Positions 1 to 9,510 of a stretch of 64,000 bases of DNA are shown in pieces. The notes beneath the pieces are model-generated. The model searched no databases. It was not told the DNA's origin and saw only the letters and a program-made list of their open reading frames with translations. The position numbers and the translations under genes are program-made. Where the stretch lies: positions 1,488,001 to 1,552,000 of the forward strand of contig NZ_CP094527.1 in NCBI RefSeq assembly GCF_022811725.1. Direction: 5' to 3'. Every line of letters starts with the position of its first letter. The stretch's first letter is position 1. The DNA is from Mucilaginibacter sp. SMC90 (GTDB taxonomy: Bacteria; Bacteroidota; Bacteroidia; Sphingobacteriales; Sphingobacteriaceae).

Positions 1-174
1 GAAGGAAATACCATTTGTCCGCTGGGTGATGCGGCAGCATGGCCGGTGGCCAGTGCTATCCGCCATTTCAGGGATGAGTTTGAGTGGCATGTAACTAACG
101 CAAGCGAAGCAACTTCAAGAAACTATGGTTTGGCACATTATGCTGATCCGTTGAAAGTTGTAGAGACTGCGTAA
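1..174 (+). CDS. nuoF: NADH-quinone oxidoreductase subunit F, C-terminal end (partial)
   Basis: The window opens inside a reading frame of 57 residues ending in TAA at 172-174. The peptide contains [19 protein letters not shown], the typical C-terminal segment of NuoF, whose Cys belongs to the last ligand region of the 4Fe-4S cluster N3. NuoF carries the FMN and NADH site of complex I on the cytoplasmic side. The following gene is nuoG, the standard order, which supports the call. The rest of the gene lies before the window. Confidence 0.9.
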   Translation, partial: EGNTICPLGDAAAWPVASAIRHFRDEFEWHVTNASEATSRNYGLAHYADPLKVVETA

Positions 175-186
175 ATATATAACCGT

Positions 187-267
187 ATGTCATTGCGAGC
201 GGAGCGTGGCAATCTCGTTGCATGAAGAGCAGAGCTACGAGATTGCTTTGTGCCTCGAAATGACATA
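187..267. repeat. Palindromic GTCATTGCGAG repeat, full copy 1
   Basis: Imperfect palindrome between nuoF and nuoG. It begins ATGTCATTGCGAGC and ends CTCGAAATGACAT, with inner arms CAATCTCG and CGAGATTG. It belongs to the family at 28583, 32835 and 57786, with half-copies at 3828, 37119, 37554 and 37632. Nothing in it looks coding. Confidence 0.85.
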
Positions 268-329
268 ATGGTTAAGCTTTAATTTGAAAGCCAGGAAATT
301 TAGAAATTAACAAACGACGTTATTATTAA

Positions 330-1325
330 ATGTCAATGAAAGTAACAATAGACGGAATAACCGTTGATGTAGAACCCGGAACAAGCATCCTGAATGCCGC
401 AAGGCAAATCGGGGGCGATATTGTTCCGCCTGCTATGTGCTATTACTCTAAGCTGGCAGGTAGTGGCGGTAAATGCCGTACCTGTTTGGTTAAGGTTACC
501 AAAGGATCTGAAAAAGATCCGCGCCCTATGCCTAAACTGGTGGCTTCATGTCGTACCGGTGTGATGGATGGGATGGAGGTACAAAATATTACTTCGCCTG
601 AGGTTGTTGAAGCCCGTAAAGGTGTAGTGGAGATGTTGCTGATCAACCACCCCCTTGATTGCCCTGTGTGCGATCAGGCTGGCGAATGTCATTTGCAAGA
701 TCTTGGTTTTGAACACGGTGCGGCTAAAACCCGCTACGAGTTTGACCGCCGCACATTTGAAAAAATTGATATCGGCGATAAGATCCAGCTGCACATGACC
801 CGTTGCATCCTTTGCTACCGTTGCGTGTTCACTGCCGATCAGATCACCAATACCCGTTTACACGGTATCCTGAACAGGGGCGATCATTCTGAAATTTCTA
901 CTTATATCAGCAAAGCTGTCGATAATGATTTTTCAGGTAACGTAATTGATGTTTGCCCGGTAGGTGCATTAACTGATAAAACTTTCCGCTTTAAAAACCG
1001 TGTATGGTTCACCAAACCGGTTGAAGCACACCGCGATTGCGATAAATGCTGTGGTAAAGTTACTTTATGGTACAAAGGTGAGGATGTGATCAGGGTAACC
1101 GGCCGTAAAGATGTTTATGGCGAGGTTGAAGAATTTATCTGTAACACCTGCCGCTTCGACAAAAAGAAAACTGCCGATTGGGTAATTGAAGGCCCACGTA
1201 AGGTATCACATCAATCGGTGATCAGTGCTAACCATTACGAGTTTACGCCGCTGCCGGTTGTTAAAACCAACCCGGCACTGATGGAAGCCAATAAAGAACA
1301 ATTTGAAAGGGAGACCCGCTTATAA
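330..1325 (+). CDS. nuoG: NADH-quinone oxidoreductase subunit G, short form (2Fe-2S/4Fe-4S)
   Basis: Electron-transfer subunit of the peripheral arm of complex I, 331 aa. The N-terminal 2Fe-2S ferredoxin domain shows CYYSKLAGSGGKCRTC. It is followed by the NuoG His/Cys region HPLDCPVCDQAGECHLQD, then a 4Fe-4S set CILCYRCVF with the later CPVGAL. A last Cys group (CDKCCG, then CNTCRF) begins the domain that in E. coli NuoG continues into a molybdopterin-oxidoreductase-like region. That large domain is absent: the E. coli protein is about 900 aa. The short form is usual in many Bacteroidota, so this is probably not a truncation. The stop overlaps the nuoH ATG by one base (TAATG), suggesting translational coupling. 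Confidence 0.93.
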   Translation: MSMKVTIDGITVDVEPGTSILNAARQIGGDIVPPAMCYYSKLAGSGGKCRTCLVKVTKGSEKDPRPMPKLVASCRTGVMDGMEVQNITSPEVVEARKGVVEMLLINHPLDCPVCDQAGECHLQDLGFEHGAAKTRYEFDRRTFEKIDIGDKIQLHMTRCILCYRCVFTADQITNTRLHGILNRGDHSEISTYISKAVDNDFSGNVIDVCPVGALTDKTFRFKNRVWFTKPVEAHRDCDKCCGKVTLWYKGEDVIRVTGRKDVYGEVEEFICNTCRFDKKKTADWVIEGPRKVSHQSVISANHYEFTPLPVVKTNPALMEANKEQFERETRL

Positions 1326-2368
1326 TGGAAACCGCAGATTTAATATTCAGAATAGTACTGATCGTTGTGATTTTCGCTATCAGCCTGGTTGTAGCTATGT
1401 ACTCAACTTATGCCGAGCGTAAAGTTGCTGCATTTTTCCAGGATAGGATAGGCCCTAACCGCGCAGGCCCATGGGGTATTTTACAGCCCCTTGCCGATGG
1501 TGGTAAGATGTTTTTGAAAGAAGAGATCATTCCTACAAATGCTACAGGCTTCCTATTTATTGTTGGCCCTTCGCTGGCTATTTTAACTGCTTGTATCGGT
1601 TCGGCTGTTATTCCATGGGGATCGGCTATCCAAATCGGTGGTCGTACTTTTGATCTTCAGGTTACCGATATCAACGTAGGTGTACTTTATATTTTTGGTG
1701 TAGTATCATTAGGTGTTTATGGCATCATGATAGGTGGTTGGGCATCAAACAATAAATATTCATTATTAGGCGCTATCCGCGCTGCATCGCAAAATATCAG
1801 CTACGAAATTTCGATGGGTTTATCCATCATCGCTTTACTGATGCTTACCGGTACATTAAGCCTTAAAGAAATTGCCGAACAACAGCATGGCTTTCACTGG
1901 AATGTTTGGAGGCAACCACTTGGTTTTATCCTGTTCCTGATTTGTGCCTTTGCCGAAACCAACCGTTCACCATTCGATTTACCTGAGTGCGAAACCGAGC
2001 TTGTAGGCGGTTACCATACCGAGTATTCATCAATGAAATTAGGTTTTTACCTTTTTGCCGAGTATATCAACATGTTTATCTCATCGGCAGTAATGGCTAC
2101 CCTGTATTGGGGTGGTTATAACTACCCTTTTATGGATGATATGGCTGTATGGTTTAGTCCAAATACAGCGGCTATAGTTGGTGTTGTTATATTATTCGGT
2201 AAAATCTTCTTTTCTATCTTCTTCTTCATGTGGGTACGCTGGACAATCCCGCGTTTCCGTTATGACCAGTTGATGGACCTGGGCTGGAAGATATTAATAC
2301 CGCTGGCTATTGCCAATATAGTGCTTACCGGCGTGGGCAGCACATTACTTACACACTTTGGATATTAA
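1325..2368 (+). CDS. nuoH: NADH-quinone oxidoreductase subunit H
   Basis: Membrane subunit (ND1 homologue) at the join of the peripheral and membrane arms of complex I, 347 aa, normal length. It forms part of the quinone-binding chamber. Visible family motifs are YAERKVAAFFQDRIGPNRAG near the N terminus and the acidic loop DLPECETELVGGYHTEYSS in the middle. About eight hydrophobic segments are spread along the protein. The start ATG overlaps the nuoG stop by one base. Confidence 0.97.
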   Translation: METADLIFRIVLIVVIFAISLVVAMYSTYAERKVAAFFQDRIGPNRAGPWGILQPLADGGKMFLKEEIIPTNATGFLFIVGPSLAILTACIGSAVIPWGSAIQIGGRTFDLQVTDINVGVLYIFGVVSLGVYGIMIGGWASNNKYSLLGAIRAASQNISYEISMGLSIIALLMLTGTLSLKEIAEQQHGFHWNVWRQPLGFILFLICAFAETNRSPFDLPECETELVGGYHTEYSSMKLGFYLFAEYINMFISSAVMATLYWGGYNYPFMDDMAVWFSPNTAAIVGVVILFGKIFFSIFFFMWVRWTIPRFRYDQLMDLGWKILIPLAIANIVLTGVGSTLLTHFGY

Positions 2369-2372
2369 TCAA

Positions 2373-2870
2373 ATGGAATCATTAAGCAATAAGCGAAAAG
2401 TACTGGAAGTTAAGCCACTCACCTTATTGGAGCGCGCTTATCTGCCTGTTATTGTTGGCGGCCTGGCCACAACAATGAAACACTTCTTCAAAAAGCCGGT
2501 AACCATCAGTTATCCTGAAGAAAAACGTGAGTTTTCGGAGAATTTCCGTGGTATGCACTCTTTAAAACGTGATGAAAACGGTAAAGAGCGTTGCACAGCC
2601 TGTGGCCTTTGTGCATTGTCATGCCCTGCAGAAGCTATTACCATGACAGCTGCGGAACGCCAGAAAGGTGAAGAGCATTTATATCGCGAAGAGAAATACG
2701 CTGCTGTTTATGAAATTAACATGCTGCGTTGCATTTTCTGCGGTTTATGTGAAGAGGCCTGCCCTAAGGAAGCTATTTATCTTGACGGTGATATTGTTCC
2801 TGCCGACTACTTAAGGAAGGATTTTATTTACGGTAAAGACAAATTAGTAGAAGCGCCCTTAAATCAATAA
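2373..2870 (+). CDS. nuoI: NADH-quinone oxidoreductase subunit I
   Basis: Ferredoxin-like subunit with two 4Fe-4S clusters (N6a and N6b) that pass electrons toward quinone, 165 aa. Both cluster motifs are visible: CTACGLCALSCP and CIFCGLCEEACP, each the first part of CxxCxxCxxxCP. I chose ATG at 2373, four bases after the nuoH stop. An in-frame TTG at 2358 would lie inside nuoH and add five residues, which is less likely. The 57-bp gap to nuoJ holds a possible promoter box. Confidence 0.95.
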   Translation: MESLSNKRKVLEVKPLTLLERAYLPVIVGGLATTMKHFFKKPVTISYPEEKREFSENFRGMHSLKRDENGKERCTACGLCALSCPAEAITMTAAERQKGEEHLYREEKYAAVYEINMLRCIFCGLCEEACPKEAIYLDGDIVPADYLRKDFIYGKDKLVEAPLNQ

Positions 2871-2880
2871 AGAAGTTTTA

Positions 2881-2888
2881 TACCTTTG
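2881..2888 (+). promoter_or_regulatory. Candidate internal promoter -7 box (TACCTTTG)
   Basis: TACCTTTG matches the Bacteroidota -7 consensus TAnnTTTG and sits 40 bp before the nuoJ start, in one of the few real gaps in the nuo operon. I see no convincing TTTG -33 element, so this is tentative. Confidence 0.3.
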
Positions 2889-2927
2889 CCCTGCCTAAAA
2901 GGGTAAAGGTATTTTGTAAATAAAAAC

Positions 2928-3431
2928 ATGAGTACATTTTACTTCATCGCATTTTTGTCCATATTCTTTTCGATATTGGTAATCTCGGCCAAAAACCCGG
3001 TACATAGTATCCTATATCTGATCCTCACTTTCTTTACTTTCACCATCCACTATATTTTGCTTAACGCGCAATTTTTGGCGATTGTAAATTTCATTGTATA
3101 CATGGGCGCTATACTCGTATTGTTCCTGTATACGCTGATGCTTATCAACCTTAATAAGGAATCGGAGCCTGTAAAGCCATTTATGGTTAAAATAGCGGGC
3201 GTTTTTGGTGGTGGTATATTAGCTGTTGCTGTTGCGTCATCACTTAAACTGATTGGTACATCAAACCCGGTGTTATTACAAAACCCTGAGTTAGGTCTTG
3301 TAAAAAACCTGGGTAAGGTATTGTTCAACGAATTTTTATTGCCTTTTGAAGTATCGTCGGTATTGTTGTTATCAGCAATGGTAGGCGCGGTATTATTGGC
3401 TACTAAAGAAAAAGAACCTAAAGCAGCATAA
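2928..3431 (+). CDS. nuoJ: NADH-quinone oxidoreductase subunit J
   Basis: Integral membrane subunit (ND6 homologue), 167 aa, with about five hydrophobic segments. The third helix shows the conserved stretch [20 protein letters not shown], the region that forms a pi-bulge helix in known structures. The stop overlaps the nuoK ATG by one base (TAATG). Confidence 0.95.
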   Translation: MSTFYFIAFLSIFFSILVISAKNPVHSILYLILTFFTFTIHYILLNAQFLAIVNFIVYMGAILVLFLYTLMLINLNKESEPVKPFMVKIAGVFGGGILAVAVASSLKLIGTSNPVLLQNPELGLVKNLGKVLFNEFLLPFEVSSVLLLSAMVGAVLLATKEKEPKAA

Positions 3432-3760
3432 TGGAAAGTTTAACAAATACTATGCACGCCGTGCCGCTTAATCATTACATACTGTTAAGCACAATTATTT
3501 TTGCAATAGGCGTAATGGGCGTATTAATCCGCCGTAATGCTATCGTGATCTTCATGTCGGTTGAGTTGATGCTTAACTCGGTTAACCTTTTGCTTACCGC
3601 ATTTTCGGTATACAGGGGCGATGCTACCGGGCAGGTGTTCGTATTTTTTATCATGGCGCTGGCCGCTGCCGAAGTTGCAGTAGGTTTGGCTATCATCGTG
3701 ATGATCTATCGTAACACTAACTCAATTGATATCAACGTACTGAACAGGTTGAAGTGGTAG
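3431..3760 (+). CDS. nuoK: NADH-quinone oxidoreductase subunit K
   Basis: Small three-helix antiporter-like subunit (ND4L homologue), 109 aa, slightly longer than the typical 100 aa because of an N-terminal extension. The helix carrying the conserved glutamates is visible as [17 protein letters not shown] and [16 protein letters not shown]. It is coupled to nuoJ by a one-base overlap. A 197-bp gap with low-complexity repeats follows before nuoL. Confidence 0.95.
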   Translation: MESLTNTMHAVPLNHYILLSTIIFAIGVMGVLIRRNAIVIFMSVELMLNSVNLLLTAFSVYRGDATGQVFVFFIMALAAAEVAVGLAIIVMIYRNTNSIDINVLNRLKW

Positions 3761-3765
3761 GTTTT

Positions 3766-3795
3766 GATTTCGGATTTCGGAATTTCGATTTCGGA
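3766..3795 (+). repeat. Degenerate ATTTCGG tandem, copy A
   Basis: Run of units resembling GATTTCGG and AATTTCG starting six bases after the nuoK stop. The 30 bases 3766-3795 are identical to 52424-52453, directly after the response regulator gene. The shared position right behind a stop codon is odd. Confidence 0.8.
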
Positions 3796-3827
3796 ATTGA
3801 ATGATTGACTGAATAAAAAATATTAAA

Positions 3828-3855
3828 CGTCATTGCGAGGTACGAAGCAATCCCC
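3828..3855 (+). repeat. GTCATTGCGAG repeat, half-copy
   Basis: One arm of the palindromic family, starting CGTCATTGCGAGGTACG and running into GAAGCAATCCCC. It matches the arms at 37119 and 37554 but has no partner arm nearby. It lies in the nuoK-nuoL gap. Confidence 0.8.
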
Positions 3856-3919
3856 AACTATACAGATATGTTTGAAAGGGGCTACTTTAATCTTGGTAAT
3901 GAAGGATCTGATAATTAAA

Positions 3920-3957
3920 AACGTATAACGTAACACGTAAAACGTACAACATCGAAC
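3920..3957 (+). repeat. Degenerate ACGTAAA tandem before nuoL
   Basis: Units resembling AACGTATAACGTAACACGT follow one another up to the nuoL start codon at 3958. This is a distinct low-complexity run of the same style as those at 3766, 32950, 49715 and 57064. No protein-binding site is claimed. Confidence 0.6.
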
Positions 3958-5871
3958 ATGGATAAATATATCTGGCTTATTCCTATATTACCGTTAGCCG
4001 GTTTTGTTATAAACGGACTTGGCCGTAATTCATTATCAAAAAGTGTAATTGGCTTTATTGGCAGTTTACTGGTACTGGTATCATTTGGTTTAAGTCTTGC
4101 GGTTTTCTTCCAGGTAAAATCAACTGGTGTAGCCATCAACGTTAACTACTTTACATGGTTTGCAGTTGGTGCATTGAAATTTCCTTTCGCATTTATGATC
4201 GATCAGTTAAGTGCTATCATGCTGCTGATCATAACAGGCGTTGGTTTCCTAATCCACCTGTATTCAATCGGCTATATGCATGATGACGAAGGTTTCGGAA
4301 AGTTTTTTGCTTACCTGAACCTGTTCGTTTTCTTCATGCTGCTGCTGGTTTTAGGCTCAAACTACCTCATCATGTTTATTGGATGGGAAGGTGTAGGTTT
4401 ATGCTCATACCTGCTTATCGGTTTCTGGTTTACCAACCCTGATTATGCCGATGCCGCCAAGAAGGCCTTCGTGATGAACCGTATCGGTGACCTTGGCTTT
4501 TTGTTAGGCATATTCACTATCATTTACGTTTTTGGCAGTATTCAGTTTGCAGAAGTGTTTCCGAAAGCAGCTGTCATGAAATCAGGTACCGGCCCGCTTT
4601 ATATCATTACCATATTATTGTTTATCGGTGCCTGCGGTAAATCAGCACAATTACCATTATTTACCTGGTTGCCTGACGCAATGGCCGGCCCAACTCCGGT
4701 TTCGGCTTTGATCCACGCTGCTACCATGGTTACGGCAGGTATCTATATGATTGCCCGTTCAAACATATTCTACACGTTGTCACCTTTTACTATGGATATC
4801 ATAGCTTATATAGGTTTGGCAACGGCACTTATTGCAGCACTTATAGCATTAACACAAACAGATATTAAAAAGGTGTTGGCTTATTCAACAGTATCACAAT
4901 TGGGGTACATGTTTTTAGGCCTGGGTGTTGGTGCTTATACCGGTGCTTTCTTCCACGTGTTAACACACGCTTTCTTTAAAGCTTTATTATTCCTTGGTGC
5001 TGGTTCTGTGATCCACGCCATGAGCGGTGAACAGGATATGCGTAAGATGGGTGGGTTAAAAGGAAAGATCAAAACTACTTTCACCACCATGATGATTGGT
5101 ACAGTAGCTATTGCCGGTATTCCTCCGCTTGCAGGCTTCTTTTCAAAAGACGAAATATTAGCACAAGCTTACGCGCATAGCCCTGTATTTTGGGCTGTAG
5201 GTGTATTAACTGCAATGTTAACTTCATTCTATATGTTCAGGATGATGTACCTTACATTTTACGGAAAATTCCGTGGTACACATGAGCAGGAGCATCATTT
5301 GCATGAATCGCCTCCAACAATGACAATACCGCTTATTGTGTTAGCTATCCTTTCAATTTTAGGTGGTTTTATAGGTGTACCGGAAGTATTACACGGACAT
5401 CATGAACTGGCACATTTCCTTGAGCCTGTTTTCCACAAATCAAACGAAATTTTGGGCGAGCATCATTTATCTGAATCGCTTGAGTATGCATTAATGGGTA
5501 CTTCGGTAGTGCTTGCTTTAGCTGCTATGGCTTATGCCTATATGAAATATGCTAAAAACGGTAGTGTACCAGTTGCAGATACCGAAGAGCGTCCGGCACT
5601 TACCAGTTTATCATACCACAAATTTTACCTGGATGAGCTTTACGATCTGATAGTTCGTAAACCACTCGACTGGCTTTCAACCTTCTTCTATAATGTTATA
5701 GATCGTTTAGGTATTGACGGTTTGGTGAACGGGATTGGCAGGGGAACAATTGAAACCAGTAAAGGCCTGCGCCTGCTGCAAACAGGTAACGTAGGTTTCT
5801 ACATATTCATAATGGTACTGGGAATTATAGCGGTACTACTGTATAGCGTATTTGGATTAACTAAAATATAA
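3958..5871 (+). CDS. nuoL: NADH-quinone oxidoreductase subunit L
   Basis: Largest antiporter-like membrane subunit of complex I (ND5 homologue), 637 aa, near the usual length. It pumps protons and has a lateral helix at the C terminus. Visible motifs include GWEGVGLCSYLLIGFW, the Lys/His core around LPLFTWLPDAMAGPTPVSAL, and AFFKALLFLGAGSVIHA. The loop near residue 450 is His-rich (GTHEQEHHLHE). The ATG at 3958 follows a low-complexity stretch; I see no better upstream start. Confidence 0.97.
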   Translation: MDKYIWLIPILPLAGFVINGLGRNSLSKSVIGFIGSLLVLVSFGLSLAVFFQVKSTGVAINVNYFTWFAVGALKFPFAFMIDQLSAIMLLIITGVGFLIHLYSIGYMHDDEGFGKFFAYLNLFVFFMLLLVLGSNYLIMFIGWEGVGLCSYLLIGFWFTNPDYADAAKKAFVMNRIGDLGFLLGIFTIIYVFGSIQFAEVFPKAAVMKSGTGPLYIITILLFIGACGKSAQLPLFTWLPDAMAGPTPVSALIHAATMVTAGIYMIARSNIFYTLSPFTMDIIAYIGLATALIAALIALTQTDIKKVLAYSTVSQLGYMFLGLGVGAYTGAFFHVLTHAFFKALLFLGAGSVIHAMSGEQDMRKMGGLKGKIKTTFTTMMIGTVAIAGIPPLAGFFSKDEILAQAYAHSPVFWAVGVLTAMLTSFYMFRMMYLTFYGKFRGTHEQEHHLHESPPTMTIPLIVLAILSILGGFIGVPEVLHGHHELAHFLEPVFHKSNEILGEHHLSESLEYALMGTSVVLALAAMAYAYMKYAKNGSVPVADTEERPALTSLSYHKFYLDELYDLIVRKPLDWLSTFFYNVIDRLGIDGLVNGIGRGTIETSKGLRLLQTGNVGFYIFIMVLGIIAVLLYSVFGLTKI

Positions 5872-5896
5872 ACGATAAGCGTTTAGCAACATAAAA

Positions 5897-7372
5897 ATGA
5901 CCGTTAGTATATTACTTTTTTTGCCAATAGTTGCCGCCGTTATAGTTGCCCTGCTTAAAAATGGGATAGCTAAGCATGCAGCATTATTTTTCTCTGTTGC
6001 CCAACTGGTAATAGCGCTTATATTTTTAAGCAAGTTTGTTCCGGATGCATCAACTCAGTTTGTTATTGATGTGCCGTGGATCAGCAGTTTTGGAATTTAC
6101 TTTAGTGCGGGTATTGATGGGATCAGCATGGTGTTGGTTTTATTAACATCGGTGCTTGTACCGTTAATTATTTTAACAACCTATCAGCACCAGTATAAAA
6201 GCGAAGGAGCTTTTTATGGCCTCATTTTATTTATGCAGGCAGGTATGCTGGTTGTATTTACCGCCCTCGACGGATTCTTATTCTACGTTGGATGGGAAGC
6301 CGCATTGATCCCTATTTACTTTATATGCGCCCTTTGGGGAGGTGAAAACCGGATCCGCGTCACCATTAAGTTTTTCATTTATACGTTTGCCGGTTCGCTG
6401 TTTATGCTGGTAGGTATTATCTACCTGTACCTGCAATCGCCTGATAAAACATTCGACATCCACAATTTCTATAAAATGACTTTGGATGTTAAACATCAGA
6501 GCTGGATCTTCTGGGCGTTTTTCCTGGCGTTCGCTATCAAAATGCCGTTGTTCCCGTTCCATACCTGGCAGCCCGACACTTATACCGAAGCGCCATCAGG
6601 CGGTACCATGATGTTATCGGGTATCATGTTGAAAATGGGTATTTACGGTGCAATTCGCTGGATGATCCCTAACGCCCCGCTTGGTTTTTTCCACTTCCAG
6701 ACTTTGGCCATGATCCTTGGCGTTATCGGTGTGGTATATGCATCAATTATCGCTTTTAAACAAAAGGATGGTAAACGACTGGTAGCCTATTCATCAATAG
6801 CTCACGTTGGTTTAATAGCCGCAGGTATTTTTGCGTGGAACATTGGCGGCGTTCAGGGTGCCATGATCCAGATGCTTAACCACGGGATTAACGTTGTTGG
6901 TATGTTCTTTATCTGGGATATCATCAGCCGCAGGTTAAATACCCGTGAGATAGATCAGCTTGGCGGCATTGCTAAAGTTGCTCCTAAATTTGCAATTGCT
7001 TTCCTTATTATCTTATTAGGTACAGTAGGTTTACCGCTTACCAATGGTTTTATCGGTGAGTTTTTACTGTTGAAAGGTGTATTTGATTTTAGCGTGCACC
7101 ATTATATGAATCTGGTGTTGGCGTCTGCTGCTGGACTTACTATCATCTTTGGTGCAGTTTACATGTTGCGCCTTTACAAAAATGTAATGCAGGGCGAAAC
7201 TAATGCGCTTACTGCAACTTTTGCTGATATAAGTGGTTCTGAGCAATTAACGTTAGGGATCATTTGCGCCCTTGTAATTGTATTAGGTGTTTACCCTCAG
7301 CCTATTCTGCATATCTCTGAAGCTGCGGTAACACAGCTGGTGAGTCAGATAAGTTCAAAGTTAACAATGTAG
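5897..7372 (+). CDS. nuoM: NADH-quinone oxidoreductase subunit M
   Basis: Second antiporter-like proton channel subunit (ND4 homologue), 491 aa, normal size. The proton-path glutamate lies in LFYVGWEAALIPIYFI. The core lysine region is KMPLFPFHTWQPDTYTEAPS, and the later loop-helix shows KDGKRLVAYSSIAHVGLI. It lies 25 bp after nuoL and 22 bp before nuoN, so all three are probably on one message. Confidence 0.97.
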   Translation: MTVSILLFLPIVAAVIVALLKNGIAKHAALFFSVAQLVIALIFLSKFVPDASTQFVIDVPWISSFGIYFSAGIDGISMVLVLLTSVLVPLIILTTYQHQYKSEGAFYGLILFMQAGMLVVFTALDGFLFYVGWEAALIPIYFICALWGGENRIRVTIKFFIYTFAGSLFMLVGIIYLYLQSPDKTFDIHNFYKMTLDVKHQSWIFWAFFLAFAIKMPLFPFHTWQPDTYTEAPSGGTMMLSGIMLKMGIYGAIRWMIPNAPLGFFHFQTLAMILGVIGVVYASIIAFKQKDGKRLVAYSSIAHVGLIAAGIFAWNIGGVQGAMIQMLNHGINVVGMFFIWDIISRRLNTREIDQLGGIAKVAPKFAIAFLIILLGTVGLPLTNGFIGEFLLLKGVFDFSVHHYMNLVLASAAGLTIIFGAVYMLRLYKNVMQGETNALTATFADISGSEQLTLGIICALVIVLGVYPQPILHISEAAVTQLVSQISSKLTM

Positions 7373-7394
7373 GTTTAAGATTTTAAAGAAAAGA

Positions 7395-8777
7395 ATGAAT
7401 ACTATAATCATCATATCTGTTTTACCTATAGTGCTACTGTATTTAGGGTTATATAAAGCGCAAAAGGCTTTGTTACCTGTTACTGTTATAGGTTTACTGG
7501 CTGCATTAGGTTGTGCAATTTGCCAATGGACTGCAAAAGATACAGCCGAACCGCTTTACACCGGCATGCTCTTGTTCAATAATTTTTCTGTTGTATTTTC
7601 AAGTGTTACCATCATATCTACCATACTGATCCTGCTGCTTTCAAAGGGATACTTTGAACGCATCAGCAGGCACACTGCCGAGTATTATGCTATTATCCTG
7701 TTTTCGTTGGCTGGCATCATCGTTATGGTGTCGTTTAACAACCTGGTAATGCTGTTTATCGGTATCGAGATCATGTCTGTTAGTTTATACATTTTGGCAG
7801 GTATTAAAAAGAGTGACTTTGCATCAAATGAAGCTGCTCTGAAATACTTCCTGATGGGGGCTTTTTCAACCGGCTTCCTGCTGTTTGGTATGGCGCTGTT
7901 ATACGGATCGTCGGGTTCATTTAATATGGACGCCATAAGGGAATATGTAATCAACCATCCCCATATCGACCCTATGTTTTATACAGGTATAGCCCTTCTT
8001 ATTGTAGGTTTATGCTTTAAAGTAGGTGCTGCTCCTTTCCATTTCTGGACGCCGGATGTATACGAAGGTGCACCTACGTTGATTACTGCTTTTATGTCTA
8101 CAGTGGTTAAAACTGCAGGCTTCGCAGCGTTCCTCCGTTTGTTCTCTGCTTGTTTCCAGCCATTATCTGATTTTTGGACTCCGATATTACTGGTTATAAC
8201 TATCATCACATTATTTATCGGCAATATCACCGCATTATATCAGCAAAGCTTTAAACGGATGCTTGCGTTTTCAAGCATCTCGCATGCGGGTTATTTGTTA
8301 TTTGCTATTGTATCGTTAGGTGCAGCATCTGGTAATTCGGTATTTGTGTATGCTACTGCCTATTCAATCGCTTCGATCATTGCCTTTGGTGGTTTGATAT
8401 TGGTTCAGCAACAAGGCGGAAGCGATAACTTTGAAAGCTTTAACGGTTTGGGTAAAAAGAACCCCTTCCTTGCATTTGTATTAACCGTGGCCATGCTGTC
8501 ATTAGCTGGTATACCACTCACTGCTGGTTTCATCGGTAAATTCTTCATGTTTTCGGGAGCAGTAAGCCGTTACCATATCGGCTTGGTTATTATAGCTGTA
8601 GTTAATGCTATCATTAGTATCTTCTACTATTTCAGAGTTATCATAGCCATGTATTTCCGTGTCGACGAACGTGCTGAACTAACAGTGCCAGTTTACTACA
8701 AAGTTGTATTTGCACTTTCGGCCCTGGCTACAATTCTTATAGGTGTTTATCCCGATCTTATAGCCCGTTTCATATAA
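7395..8777 (+). CDS. nuoN: NADH-quinone oxidoreductase subunit N
   Basis: Third antiporter-like subunit (ND2 homologue), 460 aa. Motifs seen: VMLFIGIEIMSVSLYILAG with the proton-path Glu, KVGAAPFHFWTPDVYEGAP with the core Lys, and KRMLAFSSISHAGYLLF. It ends the nuo operon. No clear rho-independent terminator follows before the DedA gene 55 bp on, so readthrough is possible. Confidence 0.97.
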   Translation: MNTIIIISVLPIVLLYLGLYKAQKALLPVTVIGLLAALGCAICQWTAKDTAEPLYTGMLLFNNFSVVFSSVTIISTILILLLSKGYFERISRHTAEYYAIILFSLAGIIVMVSFNNLVMLFIGIEIMSVSLYILAGIKKSDFASNEAALKYFLMGAFSTGFLLFGMALLYGSSGSFNMDAIREYVINHPHIDPMFYTGIALLIVGLCFKVGAAPFHFWTPDVYEGAPTLITAFMSTVVKTAGFAAFLRLFSACFQPLSDFWTPILLVITIITLFIGNITALYQQSFKRMLAFSSISHAGYLLFAIVSLGAASGNSVFVYATAYSIASIIAFGGLILVQQQGGSDNFESFNGLGKKNPFLAFVLTVAMLSLAGIPLTAGFIGKFFMFSGAVSRYHIGLVIIAVVNAIISIFYYFRVIIAMYFRVDERAELTVPVYYKVVFALSALATILIGVYPDLIARFI

Positions 8778-8832
8778 TCGGTAATGATAACTGCAAATTG
8801 ATATAATATTTGTAGTTTTACAGATATAGTGA

Positions 8833-9477
8833 ATGGAAAGTTTTTGGGAATACCTTCAAAATTTAACTGACGCTCAATCCATAATAAGCAGGGGTGGTTT
8901 TTATCTCTTGCTTATTGTTGTTTTTGCTGAAACCGGTTTATTCTTTGGTTTCTTTTTGCCTGGCGATTACCTGTTGTTTATGGCCGGTTTGTTATGCGCG
9001 GCGGGTAAGGTTGATGTATCAATATCTACGCTGGTATTATCATTAATAGGTGCCGGCGTATTAGGCAACTTTACGGGTTATTGGTTTGGTTACCGAACGG
9101 GGCCCGTGCTGTTCAATAAAAACGATTCGATCTTTTTTAAGCGGCGGTACGTAGTACTGGCCAGTGAGTTTTACAATAAGCACGGAGGAATGGCGCTTAT
9201 TTTAGGCAGATTTTTCCCTATTGTTAGAACATTTGCCCCTATATTTGCAGGAGTTGTTAAAGTTGATATCAGGAAGTTTTCGGTCTATAACCTTATAGGC
9301 AGCGTAACCTGGGTTTGCGTGTTTACTTTAAGTGGCTTTTTTTTAGGGCGAAGGTTCCCTCAATTAAAAGACTATCTGCAATATATCGTACTTGGACTGA
9401 TTGTTATTACAACAATTCCCCTGGTTATTGCTTACATTAAGAAACAATTTCGTGATAAAAACGAACATACAGATTAG
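8833..9477 (+). CDS. DedA family membrane protein
   Basis: 214-aa inner-membrane protein of the DedA (VTT/SNARE-associated) family, whose bacterial members are linked to lipid carrier recycling and membrane homeostasis. Evidence is the N-terminal FAETGLFFGFFLPGDYLLF, the central FTGYWFGYRTGP, and the signature GRFFPIVRTFAPIFAGV with its key Arg. Four or more hydrophobic segments are visible. The substrate of this particular paralogue cannot be read from sequence. Confidence 0.9.
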   Translation: MESFWEYLQNLTDAQSIISRGGFYLLLIVVFAETGLFFGFFLPGDYLLFMAGLLCAAGKVDVSISTLVLSLIGAGVLGNFTGYWFGYRTGPVLFNKNDSIFFKRRYVVLASEFYNKHGGMALILGRFFPIVRTFAPIFAGVVKVDIRKFSVYNLIGSVTWVCVFTLSGFFLGRRFPQLKDYLQYIVLGLIVITTIPLVIAYIKKQFRDKNEHTD

Positions 9478-9510
9478 CTAATAATTTTATATACTATATA
9501 ATAAAGATAA